Shown: positions 23,862 to 36,720, counted from the stretch's first letter. The stretch: 64,000 nucleotides of DNA from Vicugna pacos (GCF_048564905.1 NC_132991.1:64673501-64737500); one strand, 5' to 3'. The notes: a model not told the origin generated them from the letters alone. Numbers and translations: made by a program.

Positions 23862-24724
23862 TGCCCTTGCCTGTTTTTGAAGTAAGGTATACCAAGGTCT
23901 GTGTGCCTTTCCCCAGAAGTATCAGGGGAGGAGCCTGCCACATGTGCAAACCCTGTTTAGCACTCTTTTGAGGGTAGAAACCATGCTTTGCTGGCATTTT
24001 ATGTTTCTATAAAAGAATAGGGAGAAACCTGCCCCTCAGAGTCCTCAGTGAGATAAGAAGGCTGGGGTTAGGTAGCAACTGTGACTAGGAGGCTACAGAA
24101 GAGAAAGAAGCAAACAGGATGAGAAAGATACATATTCTCCACAAGTATCCTTACAGGGCCTTGACTGAAGGCCAAACAATCATAGAGAGAGCAATCCTGG
24201 TTCTGAGGCTCAGGATAATTTGGATAATTAATTACAATTAAGTAGCAATTAATAATGATTTGAATAATTGAAGGTTCCCCACCTTCAGGCAGTGGGCTGG
24301 CAGCAGTGCCATGCTGAGCCATAATGGAACCTGAAACAAAGGGAACATCAGTCATACTTATCTGTCTCTATTAAAATTGTTGACATTTTGTCCAGTATCG
24401 TTTCCTTTACATATTTTTATTTAAAACATTCTACTAAGATATTGTTTATCTTGATTATTGAGTGTTTTGGTGCCACTTTAAATTTGGCACCTGCAGCAAG
24501 TGCCTTTCTCACGTCCCCCACCCCACCCCGGACCCCTGTACCCAAAAGCAATGTGACAGGTATCTGGATGTTGCTTGGCCCGCCCTTGACAGAATAAAGG
24601 TGGAGTCAGATCCTTGGACTGGTCTCTGACTTTTGGTGTCCTAAAATTTCCAAATCATTGAGCTAAAAGGAATCAAATTCCAGTCTGGGGCCAGAGCTGG
24701 ATGGCAGTCCCAAGCCTTGTGTGT

Positions 24725-24885
24725 ACCATTATCACCCCGTTTTACAGATGAGAAACTGAGACTCAGTATGATTGACAGGTAGGCCTGAGATGCCCAGTCT
24801 AGAAAGTGGCACATGAGGACTTGGAGGCAGACGGCTTACTCCATGGGCTGGGCTCTCAGCCACTGGGCTCCGAGGGACTGCCCAC
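24725..24885 (+). mobile_element. MIR SINE fragment
   Basis: CCATTATCACCCCGTTTTACAG then GATGAGAAACTGAGACTCAG, the MIR core in sense orientation. Confidence 0.7.
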
Positions 24886-24989
24886 TGGGTGTGTTTCCTA
24901 CCGCTCCCCGTTGAAAAAGAAAAACAGTGTATTTTTCCTCTCTTAACATAACAGCCAGTTGAAAGTTATGAGAAATATCTTCTATTAAC

Positions 24990-25310
24990 TTTTAATAAAT
25001 ATATTGTCTTTTTTCTTTGATGGAAGTAATATATATTCACTGACGAGAAATTAGAAACTACAAGTAAATGAGAGAAATCAAAATAAATAAAAATCCCACC
25101 CCCGGAGCCACCCACTATTAGCATTTTGTTGCATATCTCTCCAAGCTTTATTTTAATGAAGATACATTATATGTATATGATTTTAAAATGAAACTATGCT
25201 ACACATGCAGTTTTTTTTTTGATGCGTTTTCTTCACTTAACAATATACCTTGAACATCTTTCTCTGTCATTGCTTTTTTGCAGAGTAATTTGTAATGGCT
25301 TCATAATATG
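24990..25310 (-). mobile_element. Old L1M 3' UTR fragment
   Basis: GAAGTAATATATATTCACTG, AAAATCCCACCCCCGGAGCC and TGCAGAGTAATTTGTAATGG follow the antisense L1M 3' UTR and end in order. Confidence 0.55.
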
Positions 25311-25315
25311 CATTC

Positions 25316-25465
25316 ACACACTCATGAATATTTATTGAGGGCTTGCTACTCTCCAGGCATCGGCTTGGCATGCGAGATACATCAGTTAACAAAGCAAAGA
25401 ATTTGGCCCTCTAGGGTTGACATTTAAGTAGAGGGAGGCCTTCGAAACATAAATGAATAAATGTG
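25316..25465 (-). mobile_element. L2 3' end (antisense)
   Basis: ATGAATATTTATTGAGGGCT, CCAGGCATCGGCTTGGCATG and ACAAAGCAAAGAATTTGGCC are the antisense of the L2 terminus. Confidence 0.65.
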
Positions 25466-25523
25466 TATCAGTTAATAGAGACACTATTTCGGATGTGTTG
25501 GGGAGTCTTTTCTGATAAGAGGC

Positions 25524-25901
25524 TGTTATGGGCTTAACTGTGATCCCCCTACCTCAGATTTATATGTTGAAGTCCTAACCCCCCGTACTTCAAAATGTGA
25601 CTGTATTTGGAGACAGGGTCTTTACAGTGGTAATAAGCTAAAATGAGATGATTCGGGTCATCCCTAATCCATGACTGATGTCCTTTTAAGAGATTTGGAC
25701 ACACAGAGAGAGGGAAGACCATGCGAAGACACAAAAAGAGGCCGCCTGTAAGCCAAGGGGAGAGACCTGGACAGATCCTTCCTTCACAGCTCTCAGGAGA
25801 AACCAGCCCTGCTGGCGTCTTGCTCTTAGACTAATGAATGTCCCTTGTTTAAGCCACCCAGTCTGTAGCGTTCTGTTATGGCCACCCTGGGAAACTAATA
25901 T
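25524..25901 (+). mobile_element. MaLR solo LTR (MLT1-type), fossil
   Basis: Begins TGTTATGGGCTTAACTGTGA and ends with GTTTAAGCCACCCAGTCTGT plus a TGTTATGGCCACCC-like tail, the two ends of MLT1. About 380 bp, the usual LTR length, with no internal region. Ancient (ERVL-MaLR) and diverged. Confidence 0.85.
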
Positions 25902-25904
25902 GGG

Positions 25905-28640
25905 GCAGAGGAAGAGGTTCAGATGAAGTGAGAGGGTGCGAGCCCTGTGGTGTCTGGGGACCAGTAAGGGCCAAGGCATTAGAGGAAATCAAATGGCCCA
26001 GGGACCTGGAAGGCTGGCTGAGGGGAGAAAGAAAGCAGACAAGGTCAGAAGTGCCCCGCAGGCCTTGGAAAGGACTTCAGATTATCCTTGGGGGAAACAG
26101 GAAACCATTGGACTTGACATATTTTAACAAAAGCCCTTGGCTCCTGTGTGGAGCCCAGACTAGATGTATCAAAAAGTTTGTAACCCTCTTATTAATCAGT
26201 TAGATGATTTAGCAATGCATCTCGGGGAGAGGAGTGAGAAGCAGGGGGAGGGGCTTCTGGGACACTGGCCCCACTTCCTAAGCCCTCTTTGTACCCCACC
26301 ATCCCACTTGGCCATCCTACTCCCCAACTGACAAACTGGATAAGCTGTCATTTTAAACCAGCCTCAGACATTTCCATGAATTCTTCTCCACAGGGTCATT
26401 CAGTGGGACCTCTCTTCCCCCTTTTGAAGGCCAGCTGGTTACTATCCCTTCCTTTGCTTCTGTCTGTTCCCTCTCCCTGGGACGCACACCCAGGTTCCCA
26501 GTCCTCGGGCTCCCTCCACCCACTTCAAGCCTTCTGAGCTCACCGGCACCAACTGCCATCTGCCAAGATTCCATCTTACTCTTCTCTTTCTCTACCCGCC
26601 ACCCCGACTTTCCCCTCATTCCTAGCTTCCTCTGGGAAATGGAGAAATGGAAGCCTCCTCTGATATCTGCAAATAAAATTTCACAGAAGTGGACAATCTC
26701 CATCTGAAGTCATGGCTCCACTCAGCTTAGAAACTTCACGCCTTCCTAACAAATAAGAAGTAATGGCTGTGTGGGCAGTCACAGCCCAGGGCTGGACTGA
26801 ACTTCAGCTCGCGTGCTCCTCTCAGGAGGCTTTTGTTAGTTTCCAGACTCTGCTCATGCTACTGAGGGGTCTTCTCTTATGGAAAAGAGCCCTCATCAGT
26901 AACTACATTAAAGAAAGTGTGTTTTTATTTTTGCCTCCTGCTCAAAGTCCTTCCATGTCCTCCACCATCTAGCAATGTACACCTGTCATTCCATTCTAGG
27001 CTGCAGTTTGACTCTTGCTCACTGAAAACGAGGGATCAAACGCTCCTCTTTCTCAAAAAGCAAGATACACATAGAACTGGAAAACACTAATAGACCCCAT
27101 TAGTAAGTGTGCCCGTCAGCCCAGACTCACGGGCTGATCCACTTCTTGATCTCAGGAGAGAGTTGACATGAAAAGGACAGGCAGTGGTACCTGCATAAGC
27201 TGGATATTCCCAAGTGCAAGTGCCCGAGACTTCCGAAGGGGAACCCCAGGAGGGCAACTGGCCCCATCCTCTTTGTCACAAAGGGTCTCAAAGCCACCAG
27301 GTTGTACCTATCATTACAGAGAAGCATTGGCACGTTTGAAGGAAAAAGATATCACTGCCCATCTTAACTCTGCGTCTGATTACTGGGCCATGTCTGTTGC
27401 GCATGATGAATCAATATTTTTTAATAAATCCTCTAATAACTCCTTTAATCATCTTGGGAATGGCATAATTATACTGAACTGAATGTGTACATGTGTGCAT
27501 GTGTGGGCTGAAATTGCTTACTTCTTAGATGTTGACATTTAAAATATACCACAAGTTTTGTAACTCTATTTCACATTTCTTTTCCTTCTTTTTGTTTTGG
27601 TTTGGTTTGGTTTAATGTGGAAGTGGCCTGCGCCTCTCTTGAACTCTGACAGGCCCCGTGAAAACCTGAAACCGAGGCAAGGTGACAAAGTCTGGTCTTT
27701 AAGCACCAAGGGCCTCCTCAGGTTACTTCTTCACTTAGGAAAATAAAATGTTGTTGCAGAAGACCCAGGGCCACAAATGTTTTTCCCAGGCAAATCAGTT
27801 TCTGAATGCTGAGATTTTTAGTTTAATTTAGCCATCAGGGAATTGTCTAGACTGGAAATATCTTGGCAAGACCAAAACAAAATGTCAAGTGTCAATCTGT
27901 CTCTTCTAGGTTGAGTGAGAATCAGATTTGCCTCTGGGAGGAAGCGAGTGAGGGACGTGTTTTCACTCCACACAGTCACCTCAGAATCAGACAGAAGGTG
28001 AGTAAAAGTTTCAAGACTTGCCGCACATCTTACCAGATTCTCCCTTCTATTTCTTTTTTTTTAAGCAAAATAGCAAAGTACTTAATATATTTTGTTAAAT
28101 ATGTTTGCAAAACTATAATCTTTGTAACTCATTGCTACGCACGGCTAACGTGCCCGTATATTCAGTGTAGAAACGACAGCCTGAAACTTTTTAGCAATAC
28201 TTGTACTCCATAATAATACTGGGTCATCTTGAGTTTGAGGGATCATGACACTGTCTGTATGTAGTTTTAAATTCCCTAGTGATGCCAAATATATTTGTGT
28301 CAACAGACACTCTTCCAAAATACCGGAGTTCAAATTAGCTGAATACCAGGGGACTGACTCAAATTACTGTGGAGGAAATAAATATATCTTTAAGTAACTC
28401 AGATGAGAGACTGTTGAAAATTCAAAAAAATCTGTATTACAAAGGGCCAGAAACTAAAGTAAGACATTTCCAGAAAGGCTTTTTTAGTTTTCTTTAATTA
28501 TGCTGTGGTAACCCTTTTCAATTCACATCTCTTCTCAGCCGTATGTGAAAAACTGTTTTTACCAACTTAGATAGCATTTAATTAATTATTAATAATAAAT
28601 CATTGCTGAAAAAGTAGAAATCTGTCTTATCTAGCGAAAT
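25905..28640. other. Intergenic, no gene recognised
   Basis: A moderately GC-rich stretch (about 26200-26700), a GGTTT simple repeat near 27595-27612, and AT-rich sequence. Short open frames here (for example 27168-27482) match nothing I know. One donor-like AGAAGGTGAGTAA at about 27995 is isolated. Confidence 0.4.
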
Positions 28641-28800
28641 ACCAATAATCATAGTAATAATAATCACCAAAATGAATTTCTAACTCTGAGTACTTCATAT
28701 AAGTGAGAAGCTTTTTGCTAAGTACCTTTATGGATTTGTTTATACTAACCTCCCAACAGCCTTACAATAGGTAAAATAATTTGCTAACTCCTATTCTAGT
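28640..28800 (+). mobile_element. MIR SINE fragment (first of three)
   Basis: TTGCTAAGTACCTTTATGGA and AACCTCCCAACAGCCTTACA match MIR sense blocks. Confidence 0.6.
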
Positions 28801-28804
28801 GAAT

Positions 28805-29045
28805 AGCTAAGATTTTTACTGAGAATTTACTGTGTGCCAGGCACTGAACACGTATTAACTCATTTGTCCCTCATAACTGCCCACAAAGCAGGTGCTCTCA
28901 TTAGTCCCATTTCTAGGGATGAGGAAACTGAGGCACAGAGCTGAAGTGAAGTACCCAGGGCTACGAACAGTAAGTGACGTAGCCAACTCTCGAACTCCAT
29001 CTGTCCAGCTCCAAGCTCAATCTCTTCCTTACTAAACAGCTGTCA
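28805..29045 (+). mobile_element. MIR SINE, nearly full length (second of three)
   Basis: TTACTGTGTGCCAGGCACTG, GATGAGGAAACTGAGGCACA and CAGTAAGTGACGTAGCCAAC follow the consensus. One of the best-preserved MIRs in the window. Confidence 0.85.
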
Positions 29046-29059
29046 ACACCTGCCACATT

Positions 29060-29250
29060 TCCCTTGACCCTTTTGTGTGCCAGGCACTGTGACAAATGAT
29101 CAGTGTGTTAATTATTTCTCCTTGAGGAGTTTCTTGTTTTCTCATTTTTTTCAGGTGAGGAAAGGAAGGCACAGGCCACTTGTTCGGGGTTCAAAACCCA
29201 GTCCTGCCTCACCCCCAAGCTCATACTCCTTCCATTTTATTGCACAGAAA
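29060..29250 (+). mobile_element. MIR SINE (third of three)
   Basis: TTGTGTGCCAGGCACTGTGA, CAGGTGAGGAAAGGAAGGCA and a CGGGGTTCAAAACCCAGTCC block are MIR sense blocks. Confidence 0.65.
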
Positions 29251-29254
29251 ATAG

Positions 29255-31205
29255 TTGGTATAACTTTGACAGGTGCATCGTGACTATGAAGGAAAAGCAA
29301 ATGCACTGCAAGGATCCAATTAATCAGGTCCTGATGTCAGGGAAACACCCCATAAACACAGCAGACAAACAAGAGTTAAAAACTACTTGTCTCTCTGTCT
29401 TCCTGCACCTTCCAGCTTGCTGGCCCCAGCGACAGCAGAGAAGCTGCCATTTGCAGAAGTCAGCCCTAGACGGCACCCACCACCCCGACTTCTATGGGCT
29501 TGCCCAGGCTGGGAGACACAGGGTCAGAATCTATCCTCTTGGATCCCGATTCCAAACGTTTTTTCAGATTTTTGAGTCATTTGTTTGGGCCAGCGGCTTG
29601 AAAAGGCTCAAGTCACGGGCGGAGAGAAGAAGCACAAGAGAAACTATTTTTGTAGAGTGAAAACCAGCTTGTAGTTTTTCCTGTTATTCACTTTGAGTTT
29701 CCTCTTCCTTACCAATGGACATTGTTTAAGGAATTATTTCAGTACTAAATAGCAGTAATTTTCATTTTAAAAAATTTCTGTTTTCTTAAATTATTTTCTT
29801 ATGTACATTCATAGCTTCAGCATTTTTTTTTATATCTTGTATTTTTCTACCATATGTATTCTTATACACTTCTATTCCAAGTCAAGCACAAACTACATGA
29901 AGTCTGTATCTTACTCATCCTTTTAATCCTTATAGGACCTAACATCTTACATTCCATAAAGTGGGTGTTTGATAAATATTTGGTAAGTTAATCAGTCTCA
30001 TAGGCAGTATATTTGGGAATGATAGCACCTAAAACTGTCCTCAAGGGGAAGAAACTACATTCCCAGCACACAAAAGTCACATGTATAAAGATACGGAATC
30101 CATCTTTTTAATACACAGCTTCGGTTTCTGACAGCCACCTTTCAAAAATTTGGTGGTGGTGCCAGCCCAGCCTGGTGCACTGGGCAAAAGACATTTCCCC
30201 TGCAAAAAAATTGTTTCGTTTTCCTGAACTGTGTACAGGACTTTTGTTTCTTCAGAAATAAGTCCCTTCATGCAATAAACCATTGTCATTTCTTCTTCCT
30301 GAGGTCCTCTCAGTCTGTTGTGTTTTATGTATAAATACATACATATCCACAAAAACTTACTACATATGTGTTGAATTTTATATATACATATAAATATAAA
30401 TTGACTTACGAAGCCAGCTGAGGTTGAGTCCTCAACTGGGGCTCACTGTGAGCGGTGCCCCCTAGGACTGCTCAGTGCACAAACTCATACCCACACGCAG
30501 TGCCCTCAAAGTTAGAGCTCTGTCTAGAAGAATCCAGCACTAGACCAGAGAATTTAATAACAGAAATTTATTGTCCTTTGATTTTTCCCCCCTGCTTTAT
30601 ATACAATCCTTTACTTCCAGATTTTAGCATTATGACTTTTAAATTCTTTTTTCTGTAGTGCAAAGCCTGAACAGATAGGTAAATAGCATATCTGTCTCTG
30701 CATAGACAAAAAAATCAATTGTTGGTCTAAGCAAAACAGGTTCAACTTCATCTTCTTTTAATTTGAATTTTTCAGGTAGTTGTTGCTGTGGGGTAAGTTG
30801 GATTCATTTGCTGGCATTAGGTTAGTGTTTCTTCTCTTAGCTGAAATGTAACGAAGAGCAGGAGCTGACAAACGCGGCTCTGAGGGGTGGATGCTTTGAT
30901 TGAATGGACATTTTGGTAAGCTAACATTGTTTTCAAACATAGCTGCGAAAGTTGTCATCAAATCCTAGAATAAGGATGGGAGAAAGTCTGGGAAGGAAGT
31001 AATCTAATTGACCTGTTTCAGTGCAGACGTATTCTAAAGATCAGATGAAATAAACCAGCACTTTTATATCTAACTAGTATACTTGTTTCATAAATTTTCT
31101 AAGTGCCCAGCAAATGTTCTAACTGGAGTTTTCTCTTTGCTGGCTTCGATCCTATAGACAGAAAGTAGGTGAATTCCCTCATGCTTCCCCTTTCTTGCTT
31201 TTTCC
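29255..31205. other. Intergenic, mostly unassigned
   Basis: Apart from an L2 3' end at 29875-29990 I recognise nothing. Open frames such as 29280-29660 have no family features. Confidence 0.4.
29875..29990 (+). mobile_element. L2 3' end
   Basis: AGTCTGTATCTTACTCATCC then ATTCCATAAAGTGGGTGTTTGATAAATATTTGG-like terminus, in two consecutive blocks. Confidence 0.55.
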
Positions 31206-31213
31206 TTTTATAC

Positions 31214-31243
31214 ACACACACATGCACACACACACTTGCACTC
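31214..31243. repeat. CA microsatellite (interrupted)
   Basis: ACACACACACATGCACACACACAC-type tract of about 30 bp. Confidence 0.8.
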
Positions 31244-31309
31244 ATATGTACGGTTGCCAGTTGCCAAATTTTCTACAGTGTGTGTGAAGATGTTGACAAT
31301 CAGAAGGAA

Positions 31310-31378
31310 AAAACACACAGTAAAAAGTGTATGGTTATCTGGCACATAGTAGATACTCAATAAATTTTGTTGAATGGC
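31310..31378 (+). mobile_element. L2 3' terminus
   Basis: TCTGGCACATAGTAGATACTC followed by AATAAATTTTGTTGAATGG is the classic L2 end. Confidence 0.65.
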
Positions 31379-31439
31379 AATAAAATAGATTTGAAAATAT
31401 AAATTATAAAATTGAGGCTTGTCCCTTGATTTTAAAAAT

Positions 31440-31875
31440 CATATATATATATGTATATAGCCTCAGGACATAATCAACCCCATAAACAAAGATTTAAGCA
31501 CAACTATTTACCGCAGAGTTATAGCAATGAAAAAAACAGAAGCAATCTAAATAGGCAATGATAAGAGAATTATGAGATAAGTGATACATCTATGAGGAAA
31601 TATTATGCAACCCTTTAAACTATATTTATAACAGCTTTTAAGGACATGGGGAAATGCTTATAACAATATTAAATTTATAGGATAAAGGGCCTAGTAAGTG
31701 GTATTTCAGTACAAGTTCAGCTCTACAAGGATACACTGCACAGAAAGAAGAACTGGAAGGGAACACACTGAAATGTGAACAGTGTTTTGAGGTAGAAAGA
31801 CTATTGGTTTTTGGTAGGGTTCTTTTGCTTCTTTTCATATTTCAGAATTTGTCTTGAATAATAAAGACATATTAT
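31440..31875 (+). mobile_element. Old L1M 3'-region fragment
   Basis: AAATAGGCAATGATAAGAGAAT, GAGGAAATATTATGCAACCC and GGACATGGGGAAATGCTTAT follow the L1M 3' UTR sense order; a TA-repeat precedes it at about 31441. Confidence 0.5.
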
Positions 31876-31999
31876 TTTGATAACTAGAAAAGAGTTAAAA
31901 ACTAGAAAAATACAAAATTTTTATGGGTGAAAATTTATTCATCTAACAGCTCAAAGCAATGAAAAGTTTATGCATTTATCATCTAAAGCAAGCCCAACA

Positions 32000-32924
32000 T
32001 ATGGTTTTAAATGTAATCCTATGAGAGTCACATAACTGAGCTTTCATTATCCCTGCAGGTAATTGATTCCAAGGTATAAATTAAAAAATTTCAAGTTTAC
32101 ATCCAATTCTTTGGTTTCAGTTTGAATCCATTATGACTTAGTGACTTTGTAGGAATATGTGTACTTATAGCACATTCTGACATCTTTCTTTTACTAAATA
32201 ACCTATTCATTTCATCTTTTCTTTCTTGCATTTTCTTATTTTATTATCTCTTGATTGTTTTATTTTACTCTATTATCTCAAGTTCTTGGGGTGCTAATTC
32301 TCCCACTTATTGTGACTCTCCCTCACATTGAGTCATTTCCCCCTGTAGTCTGTAATTTTAAATGTGAGCGTATCTTTAGCAGATGCCTTGTTTCTTTAGA
32401 TGTTCCAGGTGCCTTGAGTTATAAAAGTGTCCTCAAGGACAGATGTTGTGTTTGCTTCTGGCATTGCTCTTGGGGATTCTACCCAATTCGGGACCCATTT
32501 TTATACAATTTTTGGGCTTGGGATTCTCATACCATGTGGACAGCATAAATCCAGATCTTATACCTCTGCATGGGGTTTTAATTTCTGAGAGGAGATGCTT
32601 TTCTTATGCATAAAGTGCCAAGGGCACAAGCTTTCTTTAGGCCCGGGGTGTGGAGCGTCTAATACTCTTTTCACAGAGAGGCCAGGCCAGCCCTCCTGGA
32701 CTCCACTCTGAAGCAAAGGTCTTGGTTCCAGCTCCCTACATGGCGTGAGCCCTCAGTTGTGGCCTTCATCCCTACATAGATACTAAAATGCCAGCCTACA
32801 TCCATGATGACCTATGTCTGGGCACAGCATCCCAGGGACTCTGATGTCATCTCATACATATATTGTTCTAGTTTTGAGTTTCATCCTCTGTTCTGATGCC
32901 TAGGTATTTCCCTTTCCAGAGCGA
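32000..32924. other. Intergenic, no feature recognised
   Basis: Nothing that I can name. Confidence 0.4.
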
Positions 32925-33056
32925 TATATATATATATATGTATTTATATTTATAAATATAAAATATTTATATTTATAAAGTATACATTTATAAATTTATA
33001 TTTATAAATTTATTTATAAAATATAAAATAAATATATTTTATATATATATATTTTT
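32925..33056. repeat. AT-rich repeat with self-complementary blocks
   Basis: TA-dinucleotide tracts at both ends enclose repeated TTTATAAATTTATA and ATAAAATATAAAATAAATA blocks, almost free of G and C for about 130 bp and largely self-complementary. Confidence 0.8.
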
Positions 33057-33059
33057 TTA

Positions 33060-35755
33060 AGTGACTACATTTTTCCAGAAATCCTGTGGTTTGGGGTGGG
33101 AAGAGGTCTGTGGAACTCTTGGAATTCTGGAGTGAGAAGAGTTGTCTCAGCTGGATTAGAGGTTTACCAGACAAGAGCATCTCAGATTATATTATTCGCA
33201 CACCTGGTATGTTGCCATCCATTTAGAGGACAGTCACAAGAGGTCAGTCATTAACAACAGTCAGAGCATCTAAGTTTTTCAATTTTTCACCTTTTAAAAC
33301 AAATTCTGGACTCTTTTGTACGAAAACATGATCTTTATCTCCTTAAATTCTTTCCTAGGTAGAAATGCTCTATGACATCATCTTTGAGGTATGTTGAGGT
33401 GGGCAAAGAAGTTAAGAAGTTTCTCTGTATTCACCACCCCCTTAGACATCTGAAGACACCGTCACCACCAAACCATGATCAAATAAATTCTTTAAAAGTA
33501 GACACCATGCTTCGTAACGACAAGTAGACACCATGCTTCGTAACAACAAGCAGAAACCTAGGTTTACTTTCTGCATCTTTCCCAAGACTGTACTTATGAG
33601 AAATTCCAAAGTGAAGTTTCACCCAAATGAAACATAATTTATAAAGTATGTGCTGTAGCTGCCCGGCTACCATAATAGGGAAATGATCTGGGCTTCCTCC
33701 CTCACCGCAAATCCAGTCCTGAGCTTAGGCAAAGAGCCCAATGGAGGAAAAATGAAAGCTACCTTAATGCGGCACCTCTCACCTTGTGCCCCTTTCTCCC
33801 TGCCAGTGGCCACTCTTGCTCCTGAGGTTGCGGCCATTTGCGCCTATGTTCACCTTATTGCTGGTGAAAATTATAACGAGCAGACTGGATACAGATCAGC
33901 ACAACCCAGGGGCAGCTGGTTGGTAGGTTCTGGTTTTTAGCAATGCCACTAAAATGAGTTTTCTTTAATTATATGATGCCTTAAAGGAGAATCATGGTAA
34001 GAATTACCTTTTTTAAAAAAAAAACATAAAACTTATCCTGTTGTGTGGGACATCACCAAGATTTTTGTAAGCTCTTTTTATCACCGGACACCTTACTGGG
34101 TTTAAGAGAGTCCTCTAAGAAAAGGAGAGGGAGTTGTTACTCATTTCACAGCAGAAGCTGCCAGTGCCACAGGCCCTCAGGTGTCCCCTGGGCAAACCTG
34201 GGGTCAGCACTGACCTGAAACCTCCCTTGACTCCAGCTTCCATCTGCAGCCATGAGCTTGATTCAGCAGTTCTTCCTAAACTTTGCTTCTCTTGCTCAGT
34301 AGTTGGGTCTCACCCTCTCCTGATTCCTCGGTGTCTCAGTTCCCCCACCACTGAAATTCCCACACATGTCACTGCCCTCTCACCATAAATCTTCCCCGTT
34401 TTTCCTGAAATGAATCTACGTGGGCTTTCACATGAGCCAACTGCACATTTATCACCTCGATTATATTGACCATTGGCCACAATCTCCTAAATCGTAACAG
34501 ACGAGCCAGTGTGATTCATGCAGGAATGGTAGGAATGACTGTGGCAAATCTTCGGAAAGACAAACATTACTTGGTACCTCATTTGTGATGGGAAAATATT
34601 CTAGCATCTAAACGGCATCTGAATTTATTAGCTTGGCGTAGCTATAATATAACCACTAGTGTATGGGGTTTTTTTTCTCACAGTCCGCTAACAGCTTTAT
34701 TGCATGTTAGCCGTTGTCATTTATTGCTTCCTGAGACTATAAAAAGTGAAAAGAGCATGTTATGCCTTGACTGGCTGACTTAGATTTGTGATTTATTTGA
34801 TCAGAAATGTGCCCTCTAACCACAGCACTTCAATTTATGGTCACAGTTGATTTGACAGTAAATGAAAAAACAAAAAAACACATAATTAGACAGCACTTAG
34901 GAAATCGAGCTGCTTCCCTAAGTTAGAGTTTCTAATTGGTCGTTATTTTAGCCCCAAACTCTGCTGGAGTTTGGATTTTTTTCTTTTCTTTTTTTACCCT
35001 GGAACTTTATAAAAGTGATATAGATAAGTCAAAAGGGCGAACTTGGTAATGAAAAGGTCATGAGGTCTCTTCGCATCGCTTCAGCCTGAGGAGAAGGATC
35101 TGTCTAGGGTCACACTTTTGTGTGTAAGGAGCAGGAAAGAGCCGGAGGACAAAAGGGACGGGGCTGTGAGCAAGTCTTTGGTACAAAGATGAAAACACCT
35201 GCGGCGGTGACAGAAAGTGGACCGAGAGGAGAGAGGCCTGGTCCTCGGCTCTGGGCACACAAACAGCGGTGCAGCATCAGTCTGAAGGGAACAAAAGAAA
35301 AACAGACTCCAAGGTCGTGACACCAACGGGTGGCTGGCGCATAATGTCGGTAGGGATGGTTAGGGTAGACTAAAGAGGACAGCAGCTGAACTTGACAGAA
35401 AAAAATAACTATGAGTGGGATTTGTAGTGATTTACTTGCAGTACTTAGCAGATGTTCGAGCTCTCTTTTAAATCTTCTCCGCTTTTTTTTAATCAAAGGC
35501 TTGGCTGAGGCCGAGATAACGACTGTTGTGAGAAAAGGTGGGAAATTTAGAGTTTGGCGCTTACAGGTCCTTATGCAGAAATCCCAGGAAAATCCTGGGT
35601 AGACACAGTATAAAGAGATGAGAGGCATTAACAAAGACAGCAGCTGAAAAATGATGAGGTGATCAAAAGACAAGCCACTGGACACACTTCAAGTGCAATT
35701 TCTCCTAGCATTTGAATCTTTTAAAATCTCACTATCCACAGGCAGTTGTCAAAAA
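33060..35755. other. Intergenic, mostly unassigned
   Basis: Contains a 26-bp tandem duplication at 33496-33547. The minus-strand open frame 35110-35685 starts with GTG and has a hydrophobic, basic and Cys-rich composition with no recognisable family; I do not call it a gene. The tract 34650-35060 is repeat-poor. Confidence 0.4.
33496..33547. repeat. 26-bp tandem duplication
   Basis: Two copies, 33496-33521 and 33522-33547, differ at one base. A partial third start (AAGCAGAAACC) follows. Confidence 0.9.
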
Positions 35756-35759
35756 ACAT

Positions 35760-36362
35760 AATTTATTTTCCATTTAGTGACTGACAAAGGGCTATCAATT
35801 CTTCATGTAGGGCCATGTGATGTTTACCTTTCTGTTAGAGCAACCTGACTGGGGTAATGGGTGCCCAGGTAGCCAGCAAAACACTTTTCTCGATGTGTCT
35901 GTGACAGTGTCTCTAAAAAGGCTTAGCATTTGGTTCAGTAGACTGAGTACAGATCTGCCCTTACCAGGGTGAGTGGGCATCATCCAATCTGTTGAGGATC
36001 TGAATAGGACAAAAAAGGCAATGAAAGGGCAAAATCTTGGCTCTCTCATCTTGAGCTTGAATGTCCATCTTCTCCTGCCCCCAGACATTACAGCTCCTGG
36101 TTCTCAGGCCTTCACACTCCAGGATTTACACCAGTGCCTCCTCCCCCCAACCCATCCCCTACTTTGCAGGCTTTTGGACCCAAACTGAATTATTCCACCA
36201 GCTTTATTGGTTCTTCAGCTTGCAGCGTGCAGATTGTGGGACTTCTCTTCCTCTAAAACTGTGTGAGCCAATTCATACAATAAATCTTCTCTTCAGTTCA
36301 TCCAACCATCCATCCATCCATCCATCCTACTGGTTTGTTTCTCTGGAGAACTCTAATACAGG
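35760..36362 (+). mobile_element. LTR-like fossil, family unresolved
   Basis: The order GGGCATCATCCAATCTGTTG, TCTGAATAGGACAAAAAAGG, GTGTGAGCCAATTCATACAA, TCTCTGGAGAACTCTAATAC matches an abundant ancient mammalian repeat with TG...CA-type ends. An ATCC simple repeat (about 36300-36328) sits near its 3' end. Ancient and diverged. Confidence 0.6.
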
Positions 36363-36720
36363 CCATTTCTTCATATAAAAACTATTCTACCACAGGGAGA
36401 ATATGAAGCACACTGAAAAGTATGGCCAGGTTTCTCTTCCCCTTCCATTCTATGTCCTTTCCTTCCCTTCTCCTCTCTTCCTAAGCAATTCAGTCTTAAA
36501 GCCATTAGGTGAGACAAAGCAGGGTATGTGTCTGCGGAAGCAGGGATGAAGCGTGGCGAGCCATGCTGGTCCAGTGTGGGGTGCTGGAGTCTGAGCAGAG
36601 AGAAGAAGGGCCAGCCGGGTATGAATGTCACAGCCCCAGTGGAGTACAGAGAACACTCCATGGAGGAGCGGCCTGGTGTAGTGGAGGTGGAGGTCTTAGC
36701 TTAACTAGGGTAAGGGGGTA

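Noticed and set aside
35110-35685. A 191-codon minus-strand open frame
   Set aside because: It starts at GTG rather than ATG, has no recognisable domain and no splice or promoter context; best explained by chance.
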